64,000 nt of DNA from Spisula solida (Eukaryota > Mollusca > Bivalvia > Venerida > Mactridae), in assembly GCA_947247005.1 (NCBI GenBank), contig OX365949.1:1622001-1686000 (forward strand), read 5' to 3'. The notes under the pieces were generated by a model. The model was not told the origin of the DNA and ran no database searches. It saw nothing but the letters and a program-made list of their open reading frames with translations. Both the position numbers and the translations under genes were made by a program. How positions within the stretch are numbered: the stretch's first letter is position 1; every line of letters starts with the position of its first letter. Positions 43,501 to 45,765 of the stretch are shown piece after piece.

Positions 43501-43684
43501 AATATATCAGCTATTGGTATAATTTCAGGAGATATGTGAGGTAAGCCTCCTGTCCATTCCTCTGTACTCGGACACCATTGATGACGTGAGTAGTGATATC
43601 GCTAACATGGGACTCGTTATAAAGAAAATGACAGATCGTCGCAAGCGTTTGTCGAATAGAACATCCCTGGATAATATGGTTTAG
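270..43684 (+). CDS. Giant mosaic LGR/GRL101-like 7TM receptor (45-exon model)
   Basis: Predicted cell-surface G-protein-coupled receptor with a very large multi-domain ectodomain. Forty-five exons can be chained from the ATG at 270 to the TAG at 43682-43684. Every junction has GT and AG borders, phases agree throughout, and the total is 8046 nt (2681 residues). Approximate residues: signal peptide 1-15, EGF 25-57, ApeC 58-293, kringle 294-369, F5/8C-like 370-537 and 538-675, PAN 676-782, CUB 783-926 and 927-1086, C-type lectin 1087-1252, LDLa 1253-1386, PLAT 1387-1513 and 1514-1650, LDLa plus fibrinogen-like 1651-1882, Cys-rich 1883-1928, LDLa 1929-2007, LRR 2030-2180, seven helices 2219-2500, pseudokinase-like tail 2520-2681. 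The LDLa-LRR-7TM end resembles Lymnaea GRL101 and relaxin receptors; the upstream modules do not. Ligand and G protein are unknown. Two adjacent genes fused in my model is the main alternative, but I see no terminal exon or new start between them. Confidence 0.8.
1878..2215 (+). repeat. tRNA-derived SINE candidate in intron 2
   Basis: A B-box-like GGGTTCGACCCCG at about 1929-1941 follows a GGGATC..GATCCC stem. The body carries GCGCCGCAG and CCTCACAGGGAGGC, with a tail of TGGCTGAACGGCTGAAC. A diverged 3' portion with the same ending may occur at 34790-34940. The A box is weak. Confidence 0.55.
2569..4141 (+). CDS. Receptor exons 3-5: ApeC (apextrin C-terminal) domain
   Basis: Exons are 2569-2859, 3147-3337 and 3916-4141. 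The translation shows the ApeC pattern: a first WP..NFALP..GCP segment, FCVK, WPSGRYCVY followed by CP.G, an acidic stretch, a double-cysteine LCCM segment, LPYNKPF, and a late cysteine pair (EYCQ, SYCFY). ApeC is known from apextrins and other secreted invertebrate proteins, some of which bind bacterial peptidoglycan. Exon 5 carries an inserted run of about 37 residues that is almost all Ser, Thr, Asp and Asn with several N-glycosylation sequons, ahead of the last conserved cysteine. The block is phase 1 at both ends. Family assignment is by motif memory and should be confirmed by profile search. Confidence 0.65.
3469..3741. repeat. MITE-like element in intron 4
   Basis: The left end TATATCGCTGGCTTAGAATTAG and the right end TAATTCTAAGCCAGCGATATA are inverted copies. 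The element is 273 bp, flanked by AT-rich sequence. No coding sequence. Confidence 0.78.
4794..5687 (+). CDS. Receptor exons 6-7: kringle domain
   Basis: Exons are 4794-4941 and 5608-5687, split inside the domain by a phase-2 intron. Exon 6 gives TECQY, GASYRGRV, GLACILW and NYCRT. Exon 7 gives HGRLSCFV, QVNCDV and EYC. All six kringle cysteines are present in the usual order, with the SYRG and C..W landmarks, and the length of about 76 residues is normal. Kringles are disulphide triple-loop binding modules of plasma proteases and ROR kinases; here it would be an extracellular binding module. The exon 6 donor is GTAATA, slightly unusual. The intron between the exons holds nothing I recognise. 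Confidence 0.72.
6215..7776 (+). CDS. Receptor exons 8-10: F5/8C (discoidin)-like unit 1
   Basis: Exons are 6215-6349, 7023-7139 and 7525-7776, all phase 1 at both ends. The translation has a fucolectin or discoidin-like beginning (NLAFYRPTSS, LVNGLVSTG), then RITIHLGSRHLVHAVVLYR, which matches the core strands of galactose-binding-like folds, then a Cys-poor beta-rich segment ending with EIEIYGE. Such folds bind carbohydrates or phospholipids. The call rests on those strand motifs and on the C-terminal E-I-x-G pattern; sequence identity to known members looks low. Confidence 0.55.
8552..10040 (+). CDS. Receptor exons 11-13: F5/8C-like unit 2
   Basis: Exons are 8552-8691, 9153-9281 and 9896-10040. 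The first conserved cysteine (TQCRQLF) is followed by a G.YNYQM segment, a central strand with VEGV-like VPMDIEGVAVVT, KLYVQHGGNTW, and the terminal KFARIVSLVFVQ followed by FDLIGC. This matches the F5/8C layout in which two cysteines close the domain and ARY.R precedes the last strand. Introns inside the unit are phase 0; outer borders are phase 1. Confidence 0.55.
10310..10372 (+). repeat. Possible non-LTR retrotransposon 3' tail
   Basis: ATTGTAAATATGTTAGCCGCG followed by AAATAAAGACTTTACTTACTTACT, a short tandem (TTAC) tail after a polyA-signal-like motif, as in 3' ends of some LINEs and SINEs. Intron 13. Confidence 0.4.
10666..10986 (+). CDS. Receptor exon 14: PAN/apple-like domain
   Basis: A single phase 1-1 exon of 321 nt. 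The core DCQTACMNDDHCLTWNYSHDDKTCTL follows the PAN/apple pattern: a C...C....C.....Y......C.L series on a helix and sheet. PAN modules mediate protein or glycan contacts. The donor GTATAA is weak; read-through would stop after six codons (near 11006), so a short secreted isoform is possible. This is the last exon before the retrotransposon-bearing intron. Confidence 0.65.
11126..11303 (-). repeat. Ngaro split direct repeat, distal copy B2
   Basis: About 178 bp, matching 11724-11901 by eye. It begins at ATTTATGTGCTTG and ends at ACATACCGCC, after which the copies diverge. It marks the 3' end of the element in its own sense. Confidence 0.85.
11304..11456. other. Spacer between Ngaro terminal repeats
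   Basis: About 150 bp of unique AT-rich sequence between the distal repeats. It contains two related TGTAAGAA..AATGCA segments and a short GGTGGTGGAAGTGGAGG run. Nothing coding is seen. Confidence 0.5.
11457..11729 (-). repeat. Ngaro split direct repeat, copy A2
   Basis: 273 bp that match 19516-19788 base for base as far as I can read, including the same spurious short ORF in both. It joins directly to copy B1 through TATATTTATG, the junction expected of the split-repeat organisation. Confidence 0.88.
11724..11901 (-). repeat. Ngaro split direct repeat, internal copy B1
   Basis: Matches 11126-11303. It lies between the coding interior and A2. The few bases shared with A2 (TTTAT) are the probable recombination core. 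Confidence 0.85.
12787..13270 (-). repeat. 99-bp tandem repeat, open in frame
   Basis: Four to five copies of a 99-bp unit; the repeat starts at 12921, 13020, 13119 and 13218. The middle copies are nearly identical and the leftmost is diverged. Because 99 is a multiple of three, the minus strand stays open from 13355 to 12768 and would encode 33-residue repeats (SEASNIVSDCFTTCTY). It lies downstream of the recombinase gene. I regard it as non-coding, with coding potential unproven. Confidence 0.75.
13509..14417 (-). CDS. Ngaro tyrosine recombinase (integrase)
   Basis: 302 residues. This enzyme inserts the DNA copy of the element by strand exchange through a 3'-phosphotyrosine link, instead of a DDE integrase. 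The N-terminal half is a SAM-like core-binding region (QSLAPSTRNSYRNAFKRY). The catalytic half has the first Arg in LLRVGEM, the H-x-x-R box in AHSFRIGGATRA, LGRWSS, and the nucleophile Tyr in the AYNKYI segment. It starts 8 nt after the RT stop codon. The frame is uninterrupted and all catalytic residues are present, so it may be active. Confidence 0.9.
   Translation of the reverse strand: MLNILQQSLAPSTRNSYRNAFKRYIQFHLTHYHTETVLPIPVHKLAQFIAVSNDEGLQPSSITSMVSALSYIHRINGLSNPTESFIVSKLLYSLRKKTVSDKRAGFTIPLLANLINALSELSDCLYVRLLFKTMYLVAFYALLRVGEMCTTSTGKANVLQRENVSFTFMASKVETATLRLTHFKHSQGQSADITINKCNPKRLCPVRALFKYVNLTEANSGHLFQILEGGPVSSGYFRHVLKQCVERCNLDTSVYTAHSFRIGGATRAHDLNFSNSQIQKLGRWSSQAYNKYIRPTSATSSL
14426..16198 (-). 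CDS. Ngaro reverse transcriptase and RNase H polyprotein
   Basis: 590 residues from the first Met, although the frame may be entered by frameshift from gag. RT motifs in order: GPFVSRPF and PIGLVPKK (fingers), FSKTDIHNAF with a catalytic Asp, CLPMGSSSS, and HILDDFLFVG, in which LDD replaces YxDD. RNase H follows: LHTDAAGALGFGAI, FKELFPI with Glu, and LHSDNYAV with Asp. This RT-RNase H arrangement is typical of DIRS-order elements. The reading frame overlaps the end of gag by about 200 nt in the +1 frame and is uninterrupted. Confidence 0.9.
   Translation of the reverse strand: MKTPAGHTIDAVCVKPRGVPDHTSAASAEDHIMRVNATPIIKSNQFQQMQKHTVPPKITSTGQQENKRAKITTPIKVDALSDYLKGFYNKQYLIQGFREGFQLGYIGPRKATSCTNLKSCNDYPEVIKSKLTTEIQADRIRGPFVSRPFNQLQISPIGLVPKKNPGEFRLIHHLSYPKGTSVNDHIDPYMSSVHYASFDDAVHLLLTYGQGAYFSKTDIHNAFRLIPIHPSDHDLLGICFKGEFYYDTCLPMGSSSSCSIFEKFSSALQWIAETKLKVPSVVHILDDFLFVGKNRDQCQKYLDQFLHLCKLLGVPIKNEKTESARQIITFMGLELDSITMEARLPVDKLQKLESLLNFHLGRRKITLKELQALIGLLNFCCSVVVPGRCFLRRLIDLTIQVKKPQHQITLNKDGRRDIKAWHIFVKHFNGKNLLLSKRWEDSPSLHLHTDAAGALGFGAILGNKWFNGVWPSHLALFNITFKELFPITVAMELWGPMLQNRCIVLHSDNYAVVHIINKQSCKDSDIMILVRRLVIACMQYNILIHAEHVPGDQNILPDLLSRLQVRKFHKLAPHMDIVPENIPDELLQLR
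15999..17210 (-). CDS. Ngaro gag-like protein
   Basis: 403 residues. The N-terminal third is basic then acidic and low-complexity (SESEESEDDHEA). The middle is a predicted capsid-like helical region. The C-terminal part is rich in Ser, Gln and Asn and carries a Cys/His cluster of the zinc-knuckle type (CWTYNRRGLC, CTRPHVCGFC, HHAGQC). It should coat element RNA. It overlaps the RT frame in another frame, so RT is probably made by frameshift or reinitiation. Confidence 0.8.
   Translation of the reverse strand: MLRKSRKRSATTSVCRLSCCTTANDVIQNSEQSVPQKRRANVSRIPRPARSLSIDHSQGRKRRSLLPRPVSAVPINNVEHLASASDDDNPDEEPETYIHHRHVHSHGQRPVVNRATRPVYISESEESEDDHEARVFSRNVVKEHSNHLTGVYPVQFVEPVSTPISMTLSNSLTRKIISNKFVDFGLLLPTLDFHQKEKFQFQFNGRDQLSLVPQSQIKKILSIETWTTAFIRYVAVYSGAFPHETPQLMKYGEIVRDLARRRSGLAWSYYDTQFRRFREHQTIPWDRLHTEFWVMATTQSQYQNNSYQGSQHNRSFRSGSSRSFKQTNSATRRPSKFLENTCWTYNRRGLCKTQGCTRPHVCGFCRGSHHAGQCNSNNKEQSVSANAETHSTSQNNFHRSARK
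17290..18370. repeat. Short-unit minisatellite in the Ngaro 5' region
   Basis: Around 30 or more degenerate copies of a unit of about 30 bp with consensus near ATAACATCAGACCTATGTCTGGATAAATTG. Each unit contains an imperfect palindrome (CAGACCTATGTCTG). Copies vary in length and decay toward 18370. It lies between the hydrolase ORF and gag, so it would form part of the element's transcript as a series of small hairpins. Confidence 0.85.
18704..19360 (-). CDS. SGNH/GDSL-like hydrolase ORF of the Ngaro element
   Basis: 218 residues with all SGNH blocks: block I IFGHSFV (Ser nucleophile), block II Gly in YPGARIDSL, block III VVGTNDLF (Gly and Asn of the oxyanion hole), and block V DGVHLTKEG (Asp and His). 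The fold suggests an esterase. SGNH-type domains are known from some retrotransposons, including YR elements and CR1-like LINEs, where the function is unclear. Here it is the first ORF after the left repeat, upstream of gag, and its frame is intact. Confidence 0.85.
   Translation of the reverse strand: MAVTIQIFGHSFVSHLKRYIRQQSDISFNLNLNSNPLVQYSGYPGARIDSLKRNLQDIQDFKPDIVVLVVGTNDLFNQEVSPDSLAAKIIDFAIELVDREGVQQVIVCPILYRRESRRTRYPVDVVWYNRRVDSVNVCLCEKLKDNPNPQVVFWKFKGFWSPAVQESVISTDGVHLTKEGNFKLYTNIRAAVVSTINRRLYQPARYSDLNLFGYIAVL
19516..19788 (-). repeat. Ngaro split direct repeat, 5' copy A1
   Basis: The 5' end of the element in its own sense; the partner copy is 11457-11729. The transcription start and promoter of the element should lie in or near this repeat. 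Host intron sequence resumes after TTTAT at 19788. Confidence 0.86.
20449..21100 (+). CDS. Receptor exons 15-16: CUB domain 1
   Basis: Exons are 20449-20648 and 20869-21100. CUB landmarks: an opening YPCRYEV, ISSRNYPAPYLPDIHCTWVV, VKVTFLDLDLV, then DKCTDLVSV, a strand region, and the closing PRGFSIKIE. CUB modules are beta-sandwich binding units of secreted and membrane proteins. The unit is phase 1 at both ends and is split by a phase-0 intron. Exon 15 is the first exon after the retrotransposon insertion; it joins exon 14 in frame. Confidence 0.75.
21162..21290. repeat. Palindromic MITE-like hairpin in intron 16
   Basis: About 50-bp arms (around 21162-21210 and 21240-21290) are near-perfect inverted copies that share GTATTTTGTCGGTGAATAAA. 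A loop of about 30 bp separates them. This is a fold-back, MITE-type element. Confidence 0.75.
22045..22240. repeat. Member of a dispersed repeat family
   Basis: Starts with AAGTCAGACAGGGAAGG and continues with CCGAGCACAGAAAACAT and TCCGCCCAAGACCAAGCTG. Close relatives are at 32208-32410, partly at 29025-29175 and 33995-34500, and in reverse orientation near 44560-44700 and 49310-49430. It is probably a non-autonomous transposon of this genome; the ends are not defined. Confidence 0.6.
22485..23975 (+). CDS. Receptor exons 17-19: CUB domain 2
   Basis: Exons are 22485-22610, 22926-23121 and 23818-23975. Exon 17 is cysteine-rich (ECPGCKN, VCSSNQCGY). Exons 18 and 19 follow the CUB layout: TCRWYVST, LQIEFIQFDV, ANCETSGLILYG, FCNARRP, a Gly-rich turn, and TGFLLKW. 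Outer phases are 1 and 1, with an inner phase of 2 before exon 19. Identification is by strand and cysteine pattern. Confidence 0.68.
23366..23724. repeat. MITE-like element with imperfect terminal inverted repeats
   Basis: The left end TAGAGATGTTGCGAACG..ACGTGTACGTGTA is the inverted counterpart of the right end TACACGTACACGT..TCGCAACCTCTA. The element is about 360 bp, in intron 18. No coding sequence is seen. Confidence 0.65.
24354..27415 (+). CDS. Receptor exons 20-23: C-type lectin-like domain
   Basis: Exons are 24354-24502, 25301-25394, 26813-26882 and 27231-27415. The sequence gives KCYLWFVN, TTDQCEF, then LGGKLVEVANSVEEEI, a usual CTLD helix-2 to strand segment, a short exon ending in ITYINW, and the closing SKWADVNCYDTFEVLLICEK with the WADVNC motif and last cysteine. 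About 166 residues, slightly long for a CTLD. The carbohydrate-coordinating EPN or QPD and WND motifs are not clear (WAD is present), so sugar binding is uncertain. Phase is 1 at both outer borders. Confidence 0.72.
25603..25675 (+). other. tRNA-like sequence inside the DNA transposon
   Basis: An A-box-like TAGTCTAGTGG and a B-box GGTTCGAATCC at 25655-25665 at tRNA spacing, but with no complete acceptor stem that I can draw. Probably a tRNA-derived relic rather than a working tRNA gene. Confidence 0.5.
26393..26467 (-). other. tRNA-like sequence inside the DNA transposon
   Basis: On the minus strand it reads TAGCTCAGTCGGTAAAGCG (A box and D arm) and, after a long middle, GGTTCGAATCT (B box). 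It faces the plus-strand tRNA-like segment at the other end of the element. Likely a relic. Confidence 0.5.
27641..29735 (+). CDS. Receptor exons 24-26: three LDLa repeats
   Basis: Exons are 27641-27802, 29199-29321 and 29619-29735; each is a single phase 1-1 LDLa module. The first has FKCDNGEYI and DCADNSDEEDC. The second has FNCDD, CIHI, DCDNAADEMHC. The third has WRCHNGQCIP and DCIDHSDES, but ends MK and so lacks the last cysteine. Acidic calcium-binding residues are kept in the first two. LDLa modules bind ligands in lipoprotein and relaxin receptors. Confidence 0.82.
28027..28299. repeat. MITE-like element with (TCCG)n tract
   Basis: Ends are TATGCCCCCG and GGGGGCATA, inverted copies of each other. 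Near the left end is a run of CCGTCCGTCCGTTCGTCC. The type, a short element with TGCCCCC ends and an internal TCCG microsatellite, is common in marine invertebrate genomes as far as I recall. It sits in intron 24. Confidence 0.65.
30315..31000 (+). CDS. Receptor exons 27-28: PLAT/LH2 domain 1
   Basis: Exons are 30315-30559 and 30865-31000. The layout is PLAT-like: ARTTANVFVTIYSETG, FEDGSTTYINQTVDI, FKVRVKLDRS, LWYLRKVTLVEE, KIYLFLCDCRI. PLAT beta-sandwiches bind lipids or proteins and occur in polycystin-1, lipoxygenases and lipases. Outer phase is 1-1 with an inner phase-0 intron. The usual YxVxVxTG start is weak here. Confidence 0.7.
31343..33110 (+). CDS. Receptor exons 29-31: PLAT/LH2 domain 2
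   Basis: Exons are 31343-31506, 31845-31999 and 33019-33110. The start VYTISVVTGQHDYAGTSNHVYIALYG is a textbook PLAT opening. It is followed by TPSLGDIVMVKVFHFG, WQIEEISVHD, and a closing RWLGVN. The first exon is phase 1 at its start and the last ends in phase 1. It follows PLAT 1 directly. Confidence 0.78.
32208..32410. repeat. Dispersed repeat family member in intron 30
   Basis: AAGTCAGACAGGGAAGGCAG is followed by CCGAGCGCAGAAAACAT and a diverged GATCCTCCCATGTCCAAGCTG. It is the same family as 22045-22240 and is oriented the same way. Confidence 0.6.
33630..36589 (+). CDS. Receptor exons 32-35: LDLa 4 and fibrinogen-like unit
   Basis: Exons are 33630-33836, 34956-35120, 35573-35717 and 36411-36589. 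Exon 32 opens with LDLa 4 (FECLDGKCIP, CDQIVHC). It runs into SCADVLFYPDAKPGFYDITL, then KPYKVRCLSDE and ITRIHHDQEYW in exon 33, EFCRQVIEVGCFHI in exon 34, and SCQCYKTSFEW in exon 35. This order resembles the incomplete fibrinogen-like domain of contactin-associated proteins (SC..I, kVrC, HD.E, C.Q.I...C). I consider it a fibrinogen-like unit of moderate certainty. It has outer phases of 1-1. Confidence 0.6.
33995..34500. repeat. Dispersed repeat family members in intron 32
   Basis: ACTTAGACAGGGAAGGCAGC at 33995-34020 and related segments (CAACACGAACAGCCGAGCAC, GGCAACAAAATCGCTGCAAG) suggest one or two diverged copies of the same family seen elsewhere in the window. The minus-strand open frames here are accidental. 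Confidence 0.45.
36577..36775. repeat. Tandem duplication of exon 35 splice donor
   Basis: Four copies of a roughly 50-bp unit start near 36577, 36632, 36687 and 36735. Each contains GATTGTTTCCAGCGTAAGT or a close variant (GTACGT in the last). The first copy is the coding end of exon 35 plus its donor; the others lie in intron 35. Confidence 0.8.
37013..37050. repeat. (ATCC)n microsatellite
   Basis: About nine CCAT units in intron 35, just upstream of exon 36. Confidence 0.85.
37137..37910 (+). CDS. Receptor exons 36-37: Cys-rich unit and LDLa 5
   Basis: Exon 36 is 37137-37274 and exon 37 is 37791-37910. Exon 36 encodes LCRSGGLYHIKYTCTL, SGCTDLSHLSDC, an unnamed Cys-rich segment of the type that precedes LDLa modules in similar receptors. 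I end it at the GTAGGT after DC because that gives phase 1 and leads to exon 37; the frame otherwise runs on to a stop at about 37531. Exon 37 is a diverged LDLa (VKCPRSYCIP, CNGVQDCEHGEDEQSC), phase 1-1. Confidence 0.72.
38514..39509 (+). CDS. Receptor exon 38: LDLa 6, LRRs, hinge, TM1-TM2
   Basis: A long 996-nt exon. LDLa 6 comes first (LHCRQSKLCVSDQHVC, DCPLGDDEIIC). About six leucine-rich repeats follow (LAKLDLSDVRL, LLSLDLSKNDL, LKVLNLSNNDI, LEKLYIHGNP). The LGR hinge has CCIRPS and FSSCDDLM, the cysteine pair typical of relaxin-type LGR hinges. TM1 (FVWIIGMFALFGNALALVY with the GN motif) and TM2 (NLSIADFLMGVYMLII) close the exon. It ends in phase 1 with the conserved cysteine at the start of TM3 (LCKLAG). 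Confidence 0.88.
39987..41840 (+). CDS. Receptor exons 39-42: TM3 to TM7
   Basis: Exons are 39987-40200, 40436-40567, 40952-41076 and 41701-41840. TM3 ends in ITIDRWLTI, where DRW stands in place of DRY. TM4 is MWVVCIILAVLPIVGLA. The extracellular loop keeps the SGVCLALPF cysteine. TM5 is VIIFVFLNFAMFVFIAV. A lysine-rich third loop (REIRKAS, KRDDIAIARK) leads to TM6 with FLCWFPI, in which CWFP replaces CWLP. TM7 is FVLPLNSATNPVLY, which keeps NPxxY. This is a rhodopsin-class LGR heptahelix with all features needed for G-protein coupling. Confidence 0.88.
42168..43684 (+). CDS. Receptor exons 43-45: pseudokinase-like cytoplasmic tail
   Basis: Exons are 42168-42213, 42533-42864 and 43529-43684 (stop TAG). 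The tail of about 177 residues contains segments that line up with a protein kinase fold: a charged helix like helix C (EQKEAEVLEKL), LIRLYYEPGIISLTKYM, then HIAKVLAKALDLLHTLGY (helix E), GPFSTDEVLI in place of HRD..P.N, and SDIANMGLVIKKM (helix F-like). The catalytic HRD Asp, DFG and beta-3 Lys are not recognisable, and the domain is shorter than a kinase. I infer a degenerate kinase-like scaffold. The relationship is weak and rests on pattern. Confidence 0.6.
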
Positions 43685-45188
43685 TTTGTAGTATTGATAA
43701 GTAATTCATTCTACAATTTGGGGATATTGTGAATATACTTGATAATCTATACGATATATGGTCAACTTGTTATGACAGATAATTAAGAACATACTGTCGA
43801 TGTGATGGTACACGTGGGAGAGTACTCAATGTTCGGGACAATGGTCTCTTTACGTTTTCTAGTGTTGTATATTGTCGTATATTGATATTGTGCAGAGTGT
43901 GTTGTAATTTTGTGAATCACTGTTTAGTCCTTGATATTGCAATGTTCCAACATTGGTTTGACAAATTACTCAAGTAATCACATATGGTCAGTTTTATACT
44001 AAAACATAACTTATAAATATTGCACGCCTGATTAATCCACGTCCGGATTATGCCAAACTTCTTGCCTTATCATTATTCAGGGCGCACTCACTGTATCACT
44101 TATTTGAAGACATCTGGCTAAACTATTTTGTGCTGTTGTAAAGGTATTCATACATGTGGAGGACTTCTTAACTTTCACTCATGAAGTCATACGAAAATGT
44201 TTATATTTAAATTTAAATTATATTTGTCATGATTTCTTTTACTCTAGAAGTTAATAGAATATATTTCAGCGTGCGAATTTCTAACATAGTCAATTGAAAG
44301 TCATCAAAATTAAGTATTCGTCATTTTGGCCGGAGTCACATTTATACAGAGCTAGCAAGTTGGTAGTACATTTTCGTTCTACTTTCTTTCCTGTCCGATT
44401 TGTTATTATCTTTTTGGACAACCATTAATATCATTTATGAAGCTACAGTGTTATACAATGTACAACACTCGTTTAGACTTTTATGGGCCAAATTGATACA
44501 TGACAATAGGACTTCGTAGACGTTAATTAAGTTTCATTTGTTCTTGTTAACTTTTGTTTTTGTCATTGTGGCGTGTGTTAGTGGTCTGTGATGTTTTCAT
44601 TTTTGTTTGTTCATATTTGTGCCGTGCCAGTCGTGCTCTGCTGTTTCTGTTTAGTGCTTCCTTCTCTGTCCGATGTGTTATTATCTTTTTGTACACAAAT
44701 TGGATTTTGCTTTTGCCGTAACCAAGAGTTACGATCGTTTCATTGAATTTTTTATATTGATAGAATATGTGTTTGTGGTTATAATTATATTGTGGTACGT
44801 AATAAATTTGCAGTTAAACAGCATACACTTTTCTTATTTTTCGAAGAAATTGATAATCTATAAATACAATGCACCTAAACCAGCATAGACGTACATATAG
44901 TAGTTGAGTGAAACAGTGATGTGCAAGGGATGATAAAAAGTGTTCTAAAATATTTATTACGATACTAATATTGCTGAAACTTAGTCAGATGACTGCAGTG
45001 CTTATTAACAATACAAACTATGAGAGGTGTTCAACTTGTATTTGAATAGAATTAAACATCCAGTACTTTCGAGAATTTCACAACAAAATCGAATTGTGTC
45101 CATTCCATCGTTTATAGTAATGTATCAAGTGATATAAACAACCATTGTAGATTGTGTATGTAATATCCTTAAAACAGAATCAACTATT

Positions 45189-45510
45189 GCACGGTGTATA
45201 ACCGTATCGGCTTGATGTTCATTCGCACAACGACCCTCGGTCAACATTCCAGCCACGCCAGAACTTGTGAAAAATGATAGAACAAATTTAACAACAGGAA
45301 GACAATGGTTAATCATCGGGGGGTTCCGTGGGCTGTCGATTTTTATGCATAAACCCGTATTTTTGGACAAAAAAGATTTGCTTACCTCTCCTGCGGATCT
45401 TCGTCAATCGGATTCATTGTTTTGCACTGAGAGAGACCGGTGCCAGCACTGAGAGGGTACCGATATATCATTTTGCACTGAGAGGGTACCGATACGGTTA
45501 TACACCGTGT
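45189..45510. repeat. Inverted repeat, MITE-like
   Basis: GCACGGTGTATAACCGTATC at 45189 is repeated inverted at 45489-45510 (CCGATACGGTTATACACCGT). The right arm also holds three TTGCACTGAGAGG-type direct copies between about 45422 and 45486. Confidence 0.7.
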
Positions 45511-45677
45511 ATTGTATAGAGTGTGTTGATTTTGCATTTTTGAAGGCCAAAACCTCCGAGTGCTGATGCTTACAATTCCCATCTCTGATCGACATTTCAA
45601 TCATCAGGAGACTTATGTATTCACTGTTTGGGTATAATATATTTCCCAGTCTAAATCATAAGGTATAAATCTGAATT

Positions 45678-45765
45678 TGACAATACGATACAGTACAATA
45701 TAATGCAATACGATACGATACGATACGATACGAAGCGATGTAATACAATGTGCAACGCAGTGTAG
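45678..45765. repeat. (TACGA)n microsatellite
   Basis: CGATACGATACGATACGATA core at about 45713-45733, with diverged units on both sides. Confidence 0.85.
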
